Origin: Mesorhizobium sp. L-8-3
GTDB lineage: Bacteria > Pseudomonadota > Alphaproteobacteria > Rhizobiales > Rhizobiaceae
Assembly (NCBI RefSeq): GCF_016756615.1
Contig: NZ_AP023262.1
Coordinates: 4,775,501 to 4,839,500, forward strand
Length of the DNA: 64,000 bases
Direction: 5' to 3'
Position numbers and translations under genes: made by a program. The notes beneath the pieces were generated by a model. The model had not been told where the DNA came from. It made no database searches and was given only the letters and a program-made list of their open reading frames with translations. Positions 18,831 through 26,857 of the stretch are shown here, piece after piece; the first letter of the stretch is position 1, and each line of letters begins with the position of its first letter.

Positions 18831-19122
18831 CCGGATGGATCCTCTCATTTTGCCGTGGACGGTGGACGGAATGTCCAGAAGGCAATGCGAAGGATGTAGT
18901 CCGGCCGCGCGGCGCGCGCAACTGGCGGGGAGAGGATAGGCAGAACGTCCTAGACGTCGATCACCCCAGGGGTATCGCTCGCCGTGCAGACGATGTACGA
19001 GCCACCGCGATATGGTCTTCCGCGCTCGCGGACATTTGCACGAAGGTGTGGCCGTTTGATCTTGTGCCGTCTGTGGTCGCCGAATATATAGGCGCCCATC
19101 AAAGGGTTGTGGGTGAGTCGAA

Positions 19123-19539
19123 ATGAACGAACTCGTTGATGCCGATTACGTACCCTCAGAAGACGAGCCGTTCATGAACGAACGGCAAAAGTCCTACTTC
19201 AGAGCCAAGCTCGTTTCCTGGAAGAACGATATCCTCCGCGAGGCGCGGGAAACCCTCGAAATTCTCCAGCAGGAAAATGCCAACCATCCCGATCTGGCTG
19301 ACAGGGCGTCATCCGAGACGGATCGCGCCATTGAACTGCGCGCCAGGGACAGGCAACGCAAGCTGATTGCCAAGATCGATGCCGCGCTGCAGCGTATCGA
19401 CGAGGGCACTTACGGCTATTGCGAGGAGACCGGGGAACCGATTGCGCTGAAGCGGCTCGACGCAAGGCCGATCGCGACCTTGTCCATCGAGGCCCAGGAA
19501 CGCCATGAGCGGCGCGAGAAGGTCTATCGCGACGACTGA
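19123..19539 (+). CDS. dksA: RNA polymerase-binding transcription factor DksA, one-cysteine (CTSA) form
   Basis: A 138-residue DksA homologue with the coiled-coil arm (about 22-98), tip residues DRA (D60, A62, matching E. coli D74/A76), and the globular C-terminus GYCEETGEPIALKRLDARP. Of the four zinc-finger cysteines only C100 remains; the others are T103, S121 and A124 at exactly the expected spacing. The zinc finger is therefore almost certainly not formed. DksA binds the secondary channel of RNA polymerase and works with ppGpp. One- and two-cysteine DksA proteins are known in alphaproteobacteria and pseudomonads. Confidence 0.92.
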   Translation: MNELVDADYVPSEDEPFMNERQKSYFRAKLVSWKNDILREARETLEILQQENANHPDLADRASSETDRAIELRARDRQRKLIAKIDAALQRIDEGTYGYCEETGEPIALKRLDARPIATLSIEAQERHERREKVYRDD

Positions 19540-19596
19540 TCGGCAGATTCGGCGCAAGCGGACGCCGTGAAGATCGTCGTATTGGAAGTGAAGGGG

Positions 19597-19625
19597 CGGC
19601 CATCGGCCACCCACTCCGGTTTTTT
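19597..19625 (+). terminator. Possible intrinsic terminator after dksA
   Basis: A short imperfect hairpin (GGCGGCC-ATC-GGCCACC, one mismatch) is followed after about ten bases by a run of six T. It lies between dksA and the convergent citrate synthase gene. The gap between stem and T-run makes it weak. Confidence 0.35.
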
Positions 19626-19636
19626 CAGGCCGTCTT

Positions 19637-20722
19637 TCAGGCTGCCTGTTTCGGCGCTGGGCCGACATAGCGCGACTGGGGGCGGATCAGGCGTCCCGTC
19701 AGTTCCTGCTCGCGGGAATGGGCGATCCAGCCGGGCATACGGCCGGCGGCGAAGATGCAGGTGAAGCTGTCGGCGGGAAAACCCAGCGCGTCGAGCAGGA
19801 CCGCCGTATAGAACTCCACATTTGTTTCCAGCGAACGGCCCGGCTTCTCGCGGCGCAGGATATCGAGCGCCGCCTGCTCGACGGCTTCGGCGAGCGCGAG
19901 TCGGCTCGCTCCGGAGCGGGCGCGGCCGAGCGCCCGTAGGGCGGCCTTGAGCGCGTCGGCGCGCGGATCACGCACTTTGTAGATGCGGTGGCCGAAACCC
20001 ATCAGTCTTTCTCCGCGCGCCAGCGCCTCACCGAGCCAGGCTTCGGCGGCATCGGGTTCGCCGATTGCCTCCAGCATGTCGAGCACCGGCCCCGGAGCGC
20101 CGCCATGAAGCGGACCCTTCAAAGCGCTGAGCGCCGCGACCGCGGCCGAGACCAGCCCCACACGGGTGGAGGCGACGATACGCGCGGTGAAAGTCGATGC
20201 GTTGAGGCCGTGATCGCAGACCGTCACCAGATACGCGTCGAGCGCGCGCCTTGCCTCATCCGATGTTTCCTCGCCGGTAAGCATGCGCAACATGTCGGCC
20301 GCCTGACCGGCGTCGGCAGTCGGCCCGATCGGCGCGAGACCGCGGCGCAGCCTTATGATGGCTGGCGTCAGCACGACAGGCGCGGCCAGAAGCCGATGCG
20401 CGGTAATGAGATCATCGCCGTCCGCGACAAACGAGAGGCCGGCGCGCAACGCATCGACCGGCGGCAGCGCCGCAAGGGCGGCCAGTTGCGGCGCGAGTCG
20501 GTCGAAGACCTCGACACGGGCGTCGCCGATCGAGCGGGAGAGCGTTTCCACATCGGAAAGGTCCGGAAAGAAACCGTCCAGCAGAAGATGCGCCGCCTCT
20601 TCCGCGCCAGCGCTTCGGGCGAGTTGCTCCACGGGTCTGCCGCGTATGGTCAATCGTCCGTTCAGGCCGTCGACATCCGAGAGAACGGTTTCGGCGGCGA
20701 TCACTTCATCGAGACCCTGCAT
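19637..20722 (-). CDS. Citrate synthase/2-methylcitrate synthase homologue
   Basis: A 361-residue citrate-synthase-fold protein, shorter than type II GltA (about 430). Active-site histidines are in place: H171 (VCDHGLNAS), H206 (GPLHGGAP) and H245 (GFGHRIYK). The usual catalytic aspartate (NVDFY) is replaced by glutamate, E303 (NVEFYTAVL). Substrate-binding arginines R328 (AAGRMPGW) and R345 (GRLIRP) are present. AAGGAG sits just before ATG 20722, fixing the start. It is divergent from a second citrate synthase homologue carrying a helix-turn-helix, across a 75-base region with a 14-bp palindrome. Whether it makes citrate, methylcitrate or another product cannot be read from the sequence. Confidence 0.87.
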   Translation of the reverse strand: MQGLDEVIAAETVLSDVDGLNGRLTIRGRPVEQLARSAGAEEAAHLLLDGFFPDLSDVETLSRSIGDARVEVFDRLAPQLAALAALPPVDALRAGLSFVADGDDLITAHRLLAAPVVLTPAIIRLRRGLAPIGPTADAGQAADMLRMLTGEETSDEARRALDAYLVTVCDHGLNASTFTARIVASTRVGLVSAAVAALSALKGPLHGGAPGPVLDMLEAIGEPDAAEAWLGEALARGERLMGFGHRIYKVRDPRADALKAALRALGRARSGASRLALAEAVEQAALDILRREKPGRSLETNVEFYTAVLLDALGFPADSFTCIFAAGRMPGWIAHSREQELTGRLIRPQSRYVGPAPKQAA

Positions 20723-20776
20723 GAACTTTCTCCTTCGCAGTTTCACTCGATGTGATATGTCAATCATCGCCAGTCA

Positions 20777-20790
20777 ATCTTGATCAAGAT
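20777..20790. promoter_or_regulatory. 14-bp perfect palindrome between divergent citrate synthase genes
   Basis: ATCTTGATCAAGAT is a perfect inverted repeat in the short intergenic region, starting eight bases before the ATG of the HTH-citrate synthase and 55 bases from the start of the other. A palindrome here is a natural operator candidate, possibly for the HTH domain encoded next door. A TTG within it is also in frame with the plus-strand gene. Confidence 0.5.
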
Positions 20791-20797
20791 AATCAAT

Positions 20798-21949
20798 ATG
20801 TCTGCCTGGATAGATCGCGACGAGACGCTGCGGCTGCTCGGGGTCAAGCCGCAGACGCTTTACGCCTATGTCAGCCGCAAGCTGCTGACCGCTTTGCCGG
20901 ATCCCGCGGATCCGCGGCGCAGCCTCTATTCGCGGTCCGAGGTCGAAGGGCTGGTGAAGCACAGGCGGCGCGGCAGGGGAGCTGCCGAGGTTGCCGAAGG
21001 CGCCATCTCATGGGGCGACGCCATCCTGCCCACTTCGATCTCATCGGTCGCGGGCGGACGCCTCTACTATCGCGGGCGCGATGCGGTCGTGCTCGCCCGC
21101 ACGGCGACACTGGAGGCAGCGGCGGCGCTGTTGTGGGATGTCGCGGAACTGCCCGAGGTCGGCCAGCCGTTGGGCTTCGACGGCGACCTGCCGCCGATCG
21201 AGGCCGCCATGTCAATGCTGGCCGCAGCCGCCTGCCGGTCGGATCCCACCCGCGGCAGGGCGGCGGTTTCGTTGCTGGAGGAATCGGCGAAACTGCTCCG
21301 CTCCGTCGCTGCGGCGCTCGGGGCCGAGCTTTCGGCCGGGGCCGATATCGCCGCCGGCTTTGCCCGCAGATGGAACCGGGATCCGGCTGCCGAGAGGGCC
21401 ATGAGGATGGCGCTGGTGCTCATGGCCGATCACGAGCTCAATGCGTCGGCATTTGCCGCGCGCGTTGCAGCGTCCACTGGCGCGCCGCTCGCCGCGGCCG
21501 CGTTGTCGGGTTTCGCCGCGCTTCTCGGGCCCTCGCATGGCGGCGCGACGCGTCGTGTCCGCGCGCTTGTCGACGAGGCCGCCTTCAAGGGGCCCCGCCG
21601 GGCCGTGCGCGAAAGGCTGGCGCGTGGCGATGCGTTGCCGGGATTCGGTCATCCGCTTTATCCGGATATCGATCCGCGCGCGGCGGCGCTGCTTGCGCAA
21701 TTGCCCTTGCCCGACCTGCTGGAGGAGTTGTCGAGCGAAGCCGTCGATGCGACCGGCATCCGGCCGGACATCGATTTCGCGACGGTGGCGGTTGCCTGCA
21801 CCTACGATCTTCCGAGGGATGCCCCGATCCAGATGTTCGCCGCCGCGCGTATGGCGGGCTGGCTCGCCCATGCCATGGAGCAGGCCTCGACAGGGCGGCT
21901 CATCCGTCCGCGCGCCCGCTATGTCGGGCCGGCGCTCGATCGCTCCTGA
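20798..21949 (+). CDS. Citrate synthase family protein with N-terminal helix-turn-helix
   Basis: A 383-residue fusion. Residues 1-56 form a MerR/excisionase-like HTH (IDRDETLRLLGVKPQTLYAY, then SLYSRSEVEGL). From about residue 70 it is citrate-synthase-like with H212 (ADHELNAS), H247 (GPSHGGA), H285 (GFGHPLYP), D326 (DIDFATVAV), R351 and R367. All core catalytic positions look intact, so it may be both enzyme and DNA-binding protein. ATG 20798 is chosen; an in-frame TTG at 20780 would add six residues. Such HTH-citrate synthases are annotated in proteobacteria, usually beside another citrate synthase gene, as here. DNA binding and autoregulation are inference. Confidence 0.87.
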   Translation: MSAWIDRDETLRLLGVKPQTLYAYVSRKLLTALPDPADPRRSLYSRSEVEGLVKHRRRGRGAAEVAEGAISWGDAILPTSISSVAGGRLYYRGRDAVVLARTATLEAAAALLWDVAELPEVGQPLGFDGDLPPIEAAMSMLAAAACRSDPTRGRAAVSLLEESAKLLRSVAAALGAELSAGADIAAGFARRWNRDPAAERAMRMALVLMADHELNASAFAARVAASTGAPLAAAALSGFAALLGPSHGGATRRVRALVDEAAFKGPRRAVRERLARGDALPGFGHPLYPDIDPRAAALLAQLPLPDLLEELSSEAVDATGIRPDIDFATVAVACTYDLPRDAPIQMFAAARMAGWLAHAMEQASTGRLIRPRARYVGPALDRS

Positions 21950-21951
21950 GG

Positions 21952-22749
21952 TCAGCGTTTGCCGTTCGACAACTCGCCGAGCAGCTTGTTCATCTCGTCT
22001 TCGAGCGACACGGGCCCAGCCTTGCCCGAAGGCTGCGGCTCGTCGTCCAGGGACGACGAGAGTTCGTCCAGAAGCGCCCTGTCGATGTCGTCTGCCGGGT
22101 TGGCCCGCGGAGGCGCCGAGCCCTGCAGGTCGCGCGGCAGATGGTCGTCGCGGCCGGCGGGTGGTGGCGCAGACGGGTTCGTTCGCATGGGCTGCGCCAT
22201 GCGTTGCGGCTGAACGGCCGGTTGCGGCGCAGGCTGAGGCTGCGCAGCCCGCTGAGGCTGCTGGGGGGCAGCCTCGCGCTCCGGCGGACGAGGCTGCGGC
22301 CGCTGTTCGCGAAGCGGCGGCACCGGTATGCGCTGCTGGGCCTGTTGCATGCGCTGCGGCTCGGCTGGCCGGGATTGTTCGCCGGGGCGTTGGGGCCGCG
22401 GTGCGGAATCCTGCTGCACCGCCTCGCCGGTGAGGGCCGGTCGTCTCGTCTGGCCAAGCCTGATGTTCTGCTCGACCACGACATCGGTCGGCCCGCCAAT
22501 CAGGATCAGATGCTCGACGTCGTCGCGGCGCACCAGCACCAGTCGCCTGTGACTGTCGACCGCCGTCGCGTCCATGACCGCCAGCCGCGTCTTGCGGTTG
22601 CGGCCGCCCGCCACGAAAGTTCCGAAAGTCATGCTGCGGATCAGCCGGATGATGACCAGCACCACGACGAGCAAGATGAGTGCACCGATCGTCCACAGCA
22701 CGGCCGCAGCATAATCTGGGCCCGCAATGCTCTGCAGCCATTCCGGCAT
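21952..22749 (-). CDS. FliO-like single-pass membrane protein with Pro/Gln-rich tail
   Basis: A 265-residue protein with a clear ribosome site (GGGAGG) before the start MPEWLQSIAG. One transmembrane helix (about residues 15-40, AVLWTIGALILLVVVLVIIR) is followed by a small FliO-like domain (RLAVMDATAVDSHRRLVLVR, then VEHLILIGGPTDVVVEQNI). Residues about 105-210 are a Pro/Gln/Arg-rich low-complexity linker, and the C-terminus is acidic (LEDEMNKLLGELSNGKR). FliO helps assemble the flagellar export gate, but no flagellar genes are nearby, so the resemblance may be only to the domain. Convergent with the HTH-citrate synthase, two bases apart. Confidence 0.72.
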   Translation of the reverse strand: MPEWLQSIAGPDYAAAVLWTIGALILLVVVLVIIRLIRSMTFGTFVAGGRNRKTRLAVMDATAVDSHRRLVLVRRDDVEHLILIGGPTDVVVEQNIRLGQTRRPALTGEAVQQDSAPRPQRPGEQSRPAEPQRMQQAQQRIPVPPLREQRPQPRPPEREAAPQQPQRAAQPQPAPQPAVQPQRMAQPMRTNPSAPPPAGRDDHLPRDLQGSAPPRANPADDIDRALLDELSSSLDDEPQPSGKAGPVSLEDEMNKLLGELSNGKR

Positions 22750-23071
22750 CGCTCTACCTCCCGCCAAGGATCGTTGAAGCGCGCGACACTAGACCGCGCA
22801 CGCTGCCGACCGCAAGTTGGTTCGTGCATTCCCGGTTCGGTCGATCCGACGCTGATATCGGAAGTATGGGAAATGCGGGGCTGGCATTGCAAGTCCGTTT
22901 TGGGCGAAAGCGACGAGCAACCGGCCGCTGCGCCTTTCGGCCGGCCCCGATCGTGTGAGAAAAACCCGCTGGGCCTTTTCCGGGCCGGGAGAATATGATC
23001 CAAGCGGAAGGGCGGAGAGCGGCTGGAATCAGGGGAAGATCGCCGCCGTCGCCATCACGGGCAAGGGACGA
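22750..23071. other. Intergenic region between FliO-like gene and cckA
   Basis: A divergent intergenic region of 322 bases that should hold promoters for both genes. It is less GC-rich near 22860-22900. I see no gene, no exact TTAA-N7-TTAA CtrA box and no convincing sigma-70 pair. The cckA frame stays open back to about 22955 but lacks a good start before 23072. Confidence 0.5.
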
Positions 23072-25687
23072 ATGACCAGGGAAACCCGAAACGAGTTCTA
23101 TCCGGTCCCGATCGTCGACCAGAACATGCGCCCCGGCGCGATAACCAGGCTGATCGTTTTCATCATCGTGCTTACCGGCGCGGCTTTCGTCTTCGCTATC
23201 TTCCGCGAGCGCCTTGGCGATCCTTTCCTGCTCGGCCTTCTGGGCGTGCTGGCCATGATCGGCGTCGGCTACCTTTTCGCCACTGCGATCGGCTTCGTCC
23301 AGATCGCGCCGCGCTCGACAACGGACGAGCTGTCCAAGGCTTTTGTCGACTCCATGGCGCAGGGACTCATCGTCACCGACACGAAGGGTCGCATCATCTA
23401 TGCCAACCGGGCCTATGCCGACATGACCGGCGCCACGTCGGCTGCCGACGTCAAGACGGTCGAAGGCCTGTTGTCGGATGTTCCCGAGGCGTCGGCCACC
23501 ATCTACTCGATCGCTTCCGGCCTGCGCGACGGGCAGACCGGCGACGGCGAGTTCCGACTGCGCCAGGCGATCCGCCCGGGTGCCGAACCCGGCGCGCGCT
23601 GGTACAGGGTGCGGGCGCGCACCTTCAGCGTGCCGGGCCAGCGCCAGCCGCTGATGGCCTGGCAACTCGCCGACGTCTCGAAGGAACGCGCCGAGCAGGA
23701 ACGCTTCTTCCTCGACCTGCAGAAGGCGATCGACCATCTCGACCACGCGCCCGCCGGCTTCTTCGCCGCCGATCAGGAGGGCCGCATCACCTATCTCAAT
23801 GCGACGCTCGCCGAATGGCTGGGCATCGATCTCGCCTCTTTCACGCCCGGCGCGATGACGTTGCACGAGATCATTGCCGGCGACGGCATGGCGCTGGTCC
23901 GGTCGGTCAAGGCCGATCCCGGGACTACACGCAACGCCGTGGTCGACCTCGACCTCGCGACCTCGACCGGCGAGGCGCTTCCGGTTCGTTTCATGCATCG
24001 CGTGACCGCGACACGCGACGGCTCGCCCGGCCCTACGCGTACGATCGTGCTCAACCGCACCCAGGGCGAGGATTCCTCGGCGGATCTGCGTGCGTCCGAG
24101 GTCCGCTTCACCCGTTTCTTCAACTCCACGCCGATGGCGATCGCCGGCGTCGACGCACAGGGCCGCATCCTGCGCACCAACGCGCCGTTCCTGTCGCTGT
24201 TCTCGAGCGTCGTCGACCGCGACGCGGTCGACCGCCGGGTGCGCCTCGACACGGTGATCCACGAGCGCGACCGCGAGATGTTCGCCGCGGCGATCGAACG
24301 CGCCAGACAGCGGCAGGCCGACATCGCCCCGATCGACACCGTGCTGCCCGACAATGAGGAGCGTCACATGCGCTTCTACGTCAATGCGGTGGCCGACGGG
24401 ACCGGCGGCGAGGGGGCTGAGGAAGCGGCAATCGTCTATGCGGTGGAGACGACCGAGCAGAAGGCGCTCGAGAGCCAGATGGCGCAGAGCCAGAAGATGC
24501 AGGCCGTGGGGCAGCTCGCCGGCGGCATCGCCCATGACTTCAACAATGTGCTGACCGCCATCATCATGGCGTCCGATCTGCTTCTGGCCAACCACCGACC
24601 GTCGGACCCGTCCTTCCCCGATATCATGAACATCAAGCAGAATGCCAACCGCGCCGCCTCGCTGGTGCGCCAGCTGCTGGCATTCTCGCGCAAGCAGACG
24701 CTGCGTCCGGAGGTGCTCAACCTCACCGACGTGCTGGCGGATCTGCGCATGCTGCTGGCGCGGCTCGTCGGCAACGAGATCCGGCTGAAGGTCGACCATG
24801 GCCGCGACCTCTGGCCGGTGAAAGCCGATATCGGCCAGTTCGAGCAGGTCATCGTCAATCTGGTCGTCAATGCGCGTGACGCCATGCCGACGGGCGGCGA
24901 ACTGTCGATCCGTACCAAGAACCTGAAGCTCGAAGACACCCGGGCCTACAGCTATCGCGAGCTGACGCCTGCGGAATATGTGCTGGTCGAGGTCGAGGAC
25001 AGCGGCACCGGCATCGAGCCGGCGGTGCTCAAGAAGATCTTCGAGCCGTTCTTCACGACCAAGGAGGTCGGCAAGGGAACCGGTCTCGGCCTTTCTATGG
25101 TCTATGGCATCATCAAGCAGACCGGCGGCTTCATCTACTGCGATAGCGAGGTGGGTAAGGGCACGGTGTTCCGCATCTTCCTGCCGCGGCACGTCGTGGA
25201 GCAGAAGCCGGTGCCGGTGATCCAGGACTTCAGGATCACCGAACAGAAAAGTCCGCCTTCGGCCGAGCCCGCCCAGCAGACCCCGCGGCCGTCGGATGCG
25301 CCCAAGGATCTTTCCGGTTCGGCCACTGTGCTGCTGGTCGAAGACGAGGACGCGGTGCGCATGGGCGGGGTGCGGGCGCTCACGTCGCGTGGCTACACGG
25401 TGCACGAGGCGTCGTCGGGCGTGGAGGCGCTGGAGATCTTCAAGGAGCTCGACGGCAAGGTCGACATCGTGGTCTCCGATGTGGTCATGCCCGAAATGGA
25501 CGGGCCGACATTGCTCGGCGAATTGCGAAAGATCCAGCCGGGCATCAAGTTCGTCTTCGTCTCGGGCTATGCCGAAGACGCTTTCGCCAAGAACCTGCCC
25601 CAGGACGCACATTTCGGCTTCCTGCCAAAGCCGTTCTCCCTGAAGCAGCTCGCCACCGTGGTGAAGGACATGATCGACGGCAACTGA
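23072..25687 (+). CDS. cckA: Hybrid sensor histidine kinase CckA
   Basis: An 871-residue hybrid kinase. Two transmembrane helices lie near residues 21-42 and 49-73, followed by three PAS-like regions (about 90-190, 220-320, 345-450). The kinase core has the H-box [13 protein letters not shown] (His488), the N-box [11 protein letters not shown] and the G1 box [10 protein letters not shown]. The C-terminal receiver has phospho-acceptor Asp803 ([11 protein letters not shown]) and lysine in LPKPFSL. This matches CckA, which phosphorylates CtrA and CpdR through ChpT and controls cell cycle and development in alphaproteobacteria. ATG 23072 follows AGGGA. CtrA, ChpT and DivL genes are not in the window. 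Confidence 0.93.
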   Translation: MTRETRNEFYPVPIVDQNMRPGAITRLIVFIIVLTGAAFVFAIFRERLGDPFLLGLLGVLAMIGVGYLFATAIGFVQIAPRSTTDELSKAFVDSMAQGLIVTDTKGRIIYANRAYADMTGATSAADVKTVEGLLSDVPEASATIYSIASGLRDGQTGDGEFRLRQAIRPGAEPGARWYRVRARTFSVPGQRQPLMAWQLADVSKERAEQERFFLDLQKAIDHLDHAPAGFFAADQEGRITYLNATLAEWLGIDLASFTPGAMTLHEIIAGDGMALVRSVKADPGTTRNAVVDLDLATSTGEALPVRFMHRVTATRDGSPGPTRTIVLNRTQGEDSSADLRASEVRFTRFFNSTPMAIAGVDAQGRILRTNAPFLSLFSSVVDRDAVDRRVRLDTVIHERDREMFAAAIERARQRQADIAPIDTVLPDNEERHMRFYVNAVADGTGGEGAEEAAIVYAVETTEQKALESQMAQSQKMQAVGQLAGGIAHDFNNVLTAIIMASDLLLANHRPSDPSFPDIMNIKQNANRAASLVRQLLAFSRKQTLRPEVLNLTDVLADLRMLLARLVGNEIRLKVDHGRDLWPVKADIGQFEQVIVNLVVNARDAMPTGGELSIRTKNLKLEDTRAYSYRELTPAEYVLVEVEDSGTGIEPAVLKKIFEPFFTTKEVGKGTGLGLSMVYGIIKQTGGFIYCDSEVGKGTVFRIFLPRHVVEQKPVPVIQDFRITEQKSPPSAEPAQQTPRPSDAPKDLSGSATVLLVEDEDAVRMGGVRALTSRGYTVHEASSGVEALEIFKELDGKVDIVVSDVVMPEMDGPTLLGELRKIQPGIKFVFVSGYAEDAFAKNLPQDAHFGFLPKPFSLKQLATVVKDMIDGN

Positions 25688-25798
25688 TCCGCTGTCGCGC
25701 TCTTCCCGCGGGACGGAAGCTCGGTACGTCGTTGCATTCGTCCACAATATGCTCTTCGATGGATGTCGAGACGGTGGGGGCTGCCTTGAGGGTGCGCG

Positions 25799-26524
25799 AT
25801 GACGCCACACAACAGTGCCGAAAAGGGCGACTATGCCGAGGCGGTGCTGTTGCCCGGCGACCCCGATCGAGCCGAGTGGATCGCCTCGACCTTTCTGTCT
25901 GACGTGCGTTGCGTGAACCGCATTCGCGGCGCGCTCGGTTTTACGGGCGTCTATCAGGGCATCCGGGTGAGCCTGCAGACGACCGGCATGGGGCATCCGT
26001 CGCTCTCGATCTATGTCCATGAACTCCTGAGCGTCTATGGCGCCAGGACCCTGATCCGGGTAGGCACCTGTGGCGGCCTTGATGCCCGACTTCCCGTGCG
26101 CAGCATTGTCCTTTCGCAATCGGCCAGCAGCGACGGCGGCATCAACCGGCAGATTTTCGGACGGTTCGACTACGCGCCCGCCGCAGACGTCGGATTGCTG
26201 AGCCTCGCCTCGGAGATCGCCCGCGCGAAGGGGCTGGCCCATACGGTGGGGCCCACGGTTTCCAGCGATGTCTTTTATCATCCGGACGGCATGGAACGTT
26301 TTGCGACGCTGCGGCGGCACGGCGTTCTCGCCGTCGACATGGAAACGAGCTCCCTCTATACGCTGGCCGCCCAGTTCGGCGCGAGAGCGCTGTCGATCTG
26401 CACTGTCGTCGACAATATGGCGACCGGCGAAGAGACGCTTCTTTCGGAACGCCAGGCTCTGTTTGCCGGCATGGCCAGACTGGCGCTCGACGTCGTTGCG
26501 ACCGCGCCCGCGCTGAAAGCGTGA
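25799..26524 (+). CDS. deoD: Purine-nucleoside phosphorylase (DeoD type)
   Basis: A 241-residue protein of the nucleoside phosphorylase family, bacterial hexameric DeoD type: VLLPGDPDRAEWIA near the start, QTTGMGHPSLSIYVHEL, RVGTCGG (phosphate binding) and the C-terminal VDMETSSLY purine/ribose motif. It cleaves purine (deoxy)ribonucleosides with phosphate for salvage. It stands alone between cckA and the urea transporter; any link with urt would be through purine-nitrogen scavenging, which is speculative. Confidence 0.9.
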   Translation: MTPHNSAEKGDYAEAVLLPGDPDRAEWIASTFLSDVRCVNRIRGALGFTGVYQGIRVSLQTTGMGHPSLSIYVHELLSVYGARTLIRVGTCGGLDARLPVRSIVLSQSASSDGGINRQIFGRFDYAPAADVGLLSLASEIARAKGLAHTVGPTVSSDVFYHPDGMERFATLRRHGVLAVDMETSSLYTLAAQFGARALSICTVVDNMATGEETLLSERQALFAGMARLALDVVATAPALKA

Positions 26525-26749
26525 GGCTGGCAAAGAGCCGTCCGGGCGTGAGGCCGACACCGGGAAATTCTCCGCCCTGTCGAACGCCTGACTTGCCGGA
26601 GGGGTGTGCAGTTCTGCCTGTTTTGTTGGCTCCTGCAACTTTTGCCTAAAAATTCGCCACCTTGTGTTGCGTTGCGTAAATATTCCTCAGTGCCTGGCGT
26701 GGCGGGGCAGACATCCCGCGTCCGCCTCCCGAGGGCGCGTGGCGTAACC

Positions 26750-26765
26750 GCTTGGGTTCCCAAGC
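26750..26765. promoter_or_regulatory. Inverted repeat upstream of the urtA promoter
   Basis: GCTTGGGTTCCCAAGC has perfect 7-bp arms around TT. It ends 33 bases before the -24 element of the urtA promoter. It does not match the usual NtrC consensus (TGCACC-N5-GGTGCA), so the binding protein, if any, is unknown. Confidence 0.4.
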
Positions 26766-26798
26766 ATTCCCCTGTGATTTTAGCGCTGCGTCGCGGAC

Positions 26799-26814
26799 TG
26801 GCACGACGGTTGCT
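26799..26814 (+). promoter_or_regulatory. Sigma-54 (-24/-12) promoter for urtABCDE
   Basis: TGGCACGACGGTTGCT matches the RpoN consensus TGGCACG-N4-TTGC(A/T) at every fixed position; the -24 GG (26800-26801) and -12 GC (26812-26813) have the required 10-base interval. Transcription should begin near 26825, about 33 bases before the urtA ATG. Sigma-54 control implies an enhancer-binding activator, most likely NtrC under nitrogen limitation; the activator is inferred. Confidence 0.85.
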
Positions 26815-26857
26815 TTGCCTATTGCGACCCAAACAACAATCATCAGGAGGTGTCATA

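Noticed and set aside
22754-26638. A 1,294-codon minus-strand open frame
   Set aside because: It lies antisense to cckA and the nucleoside phosphorylase, both of which have full family signatures. The antisense translation is His/Arg/Asp-rich with no family resemblance.
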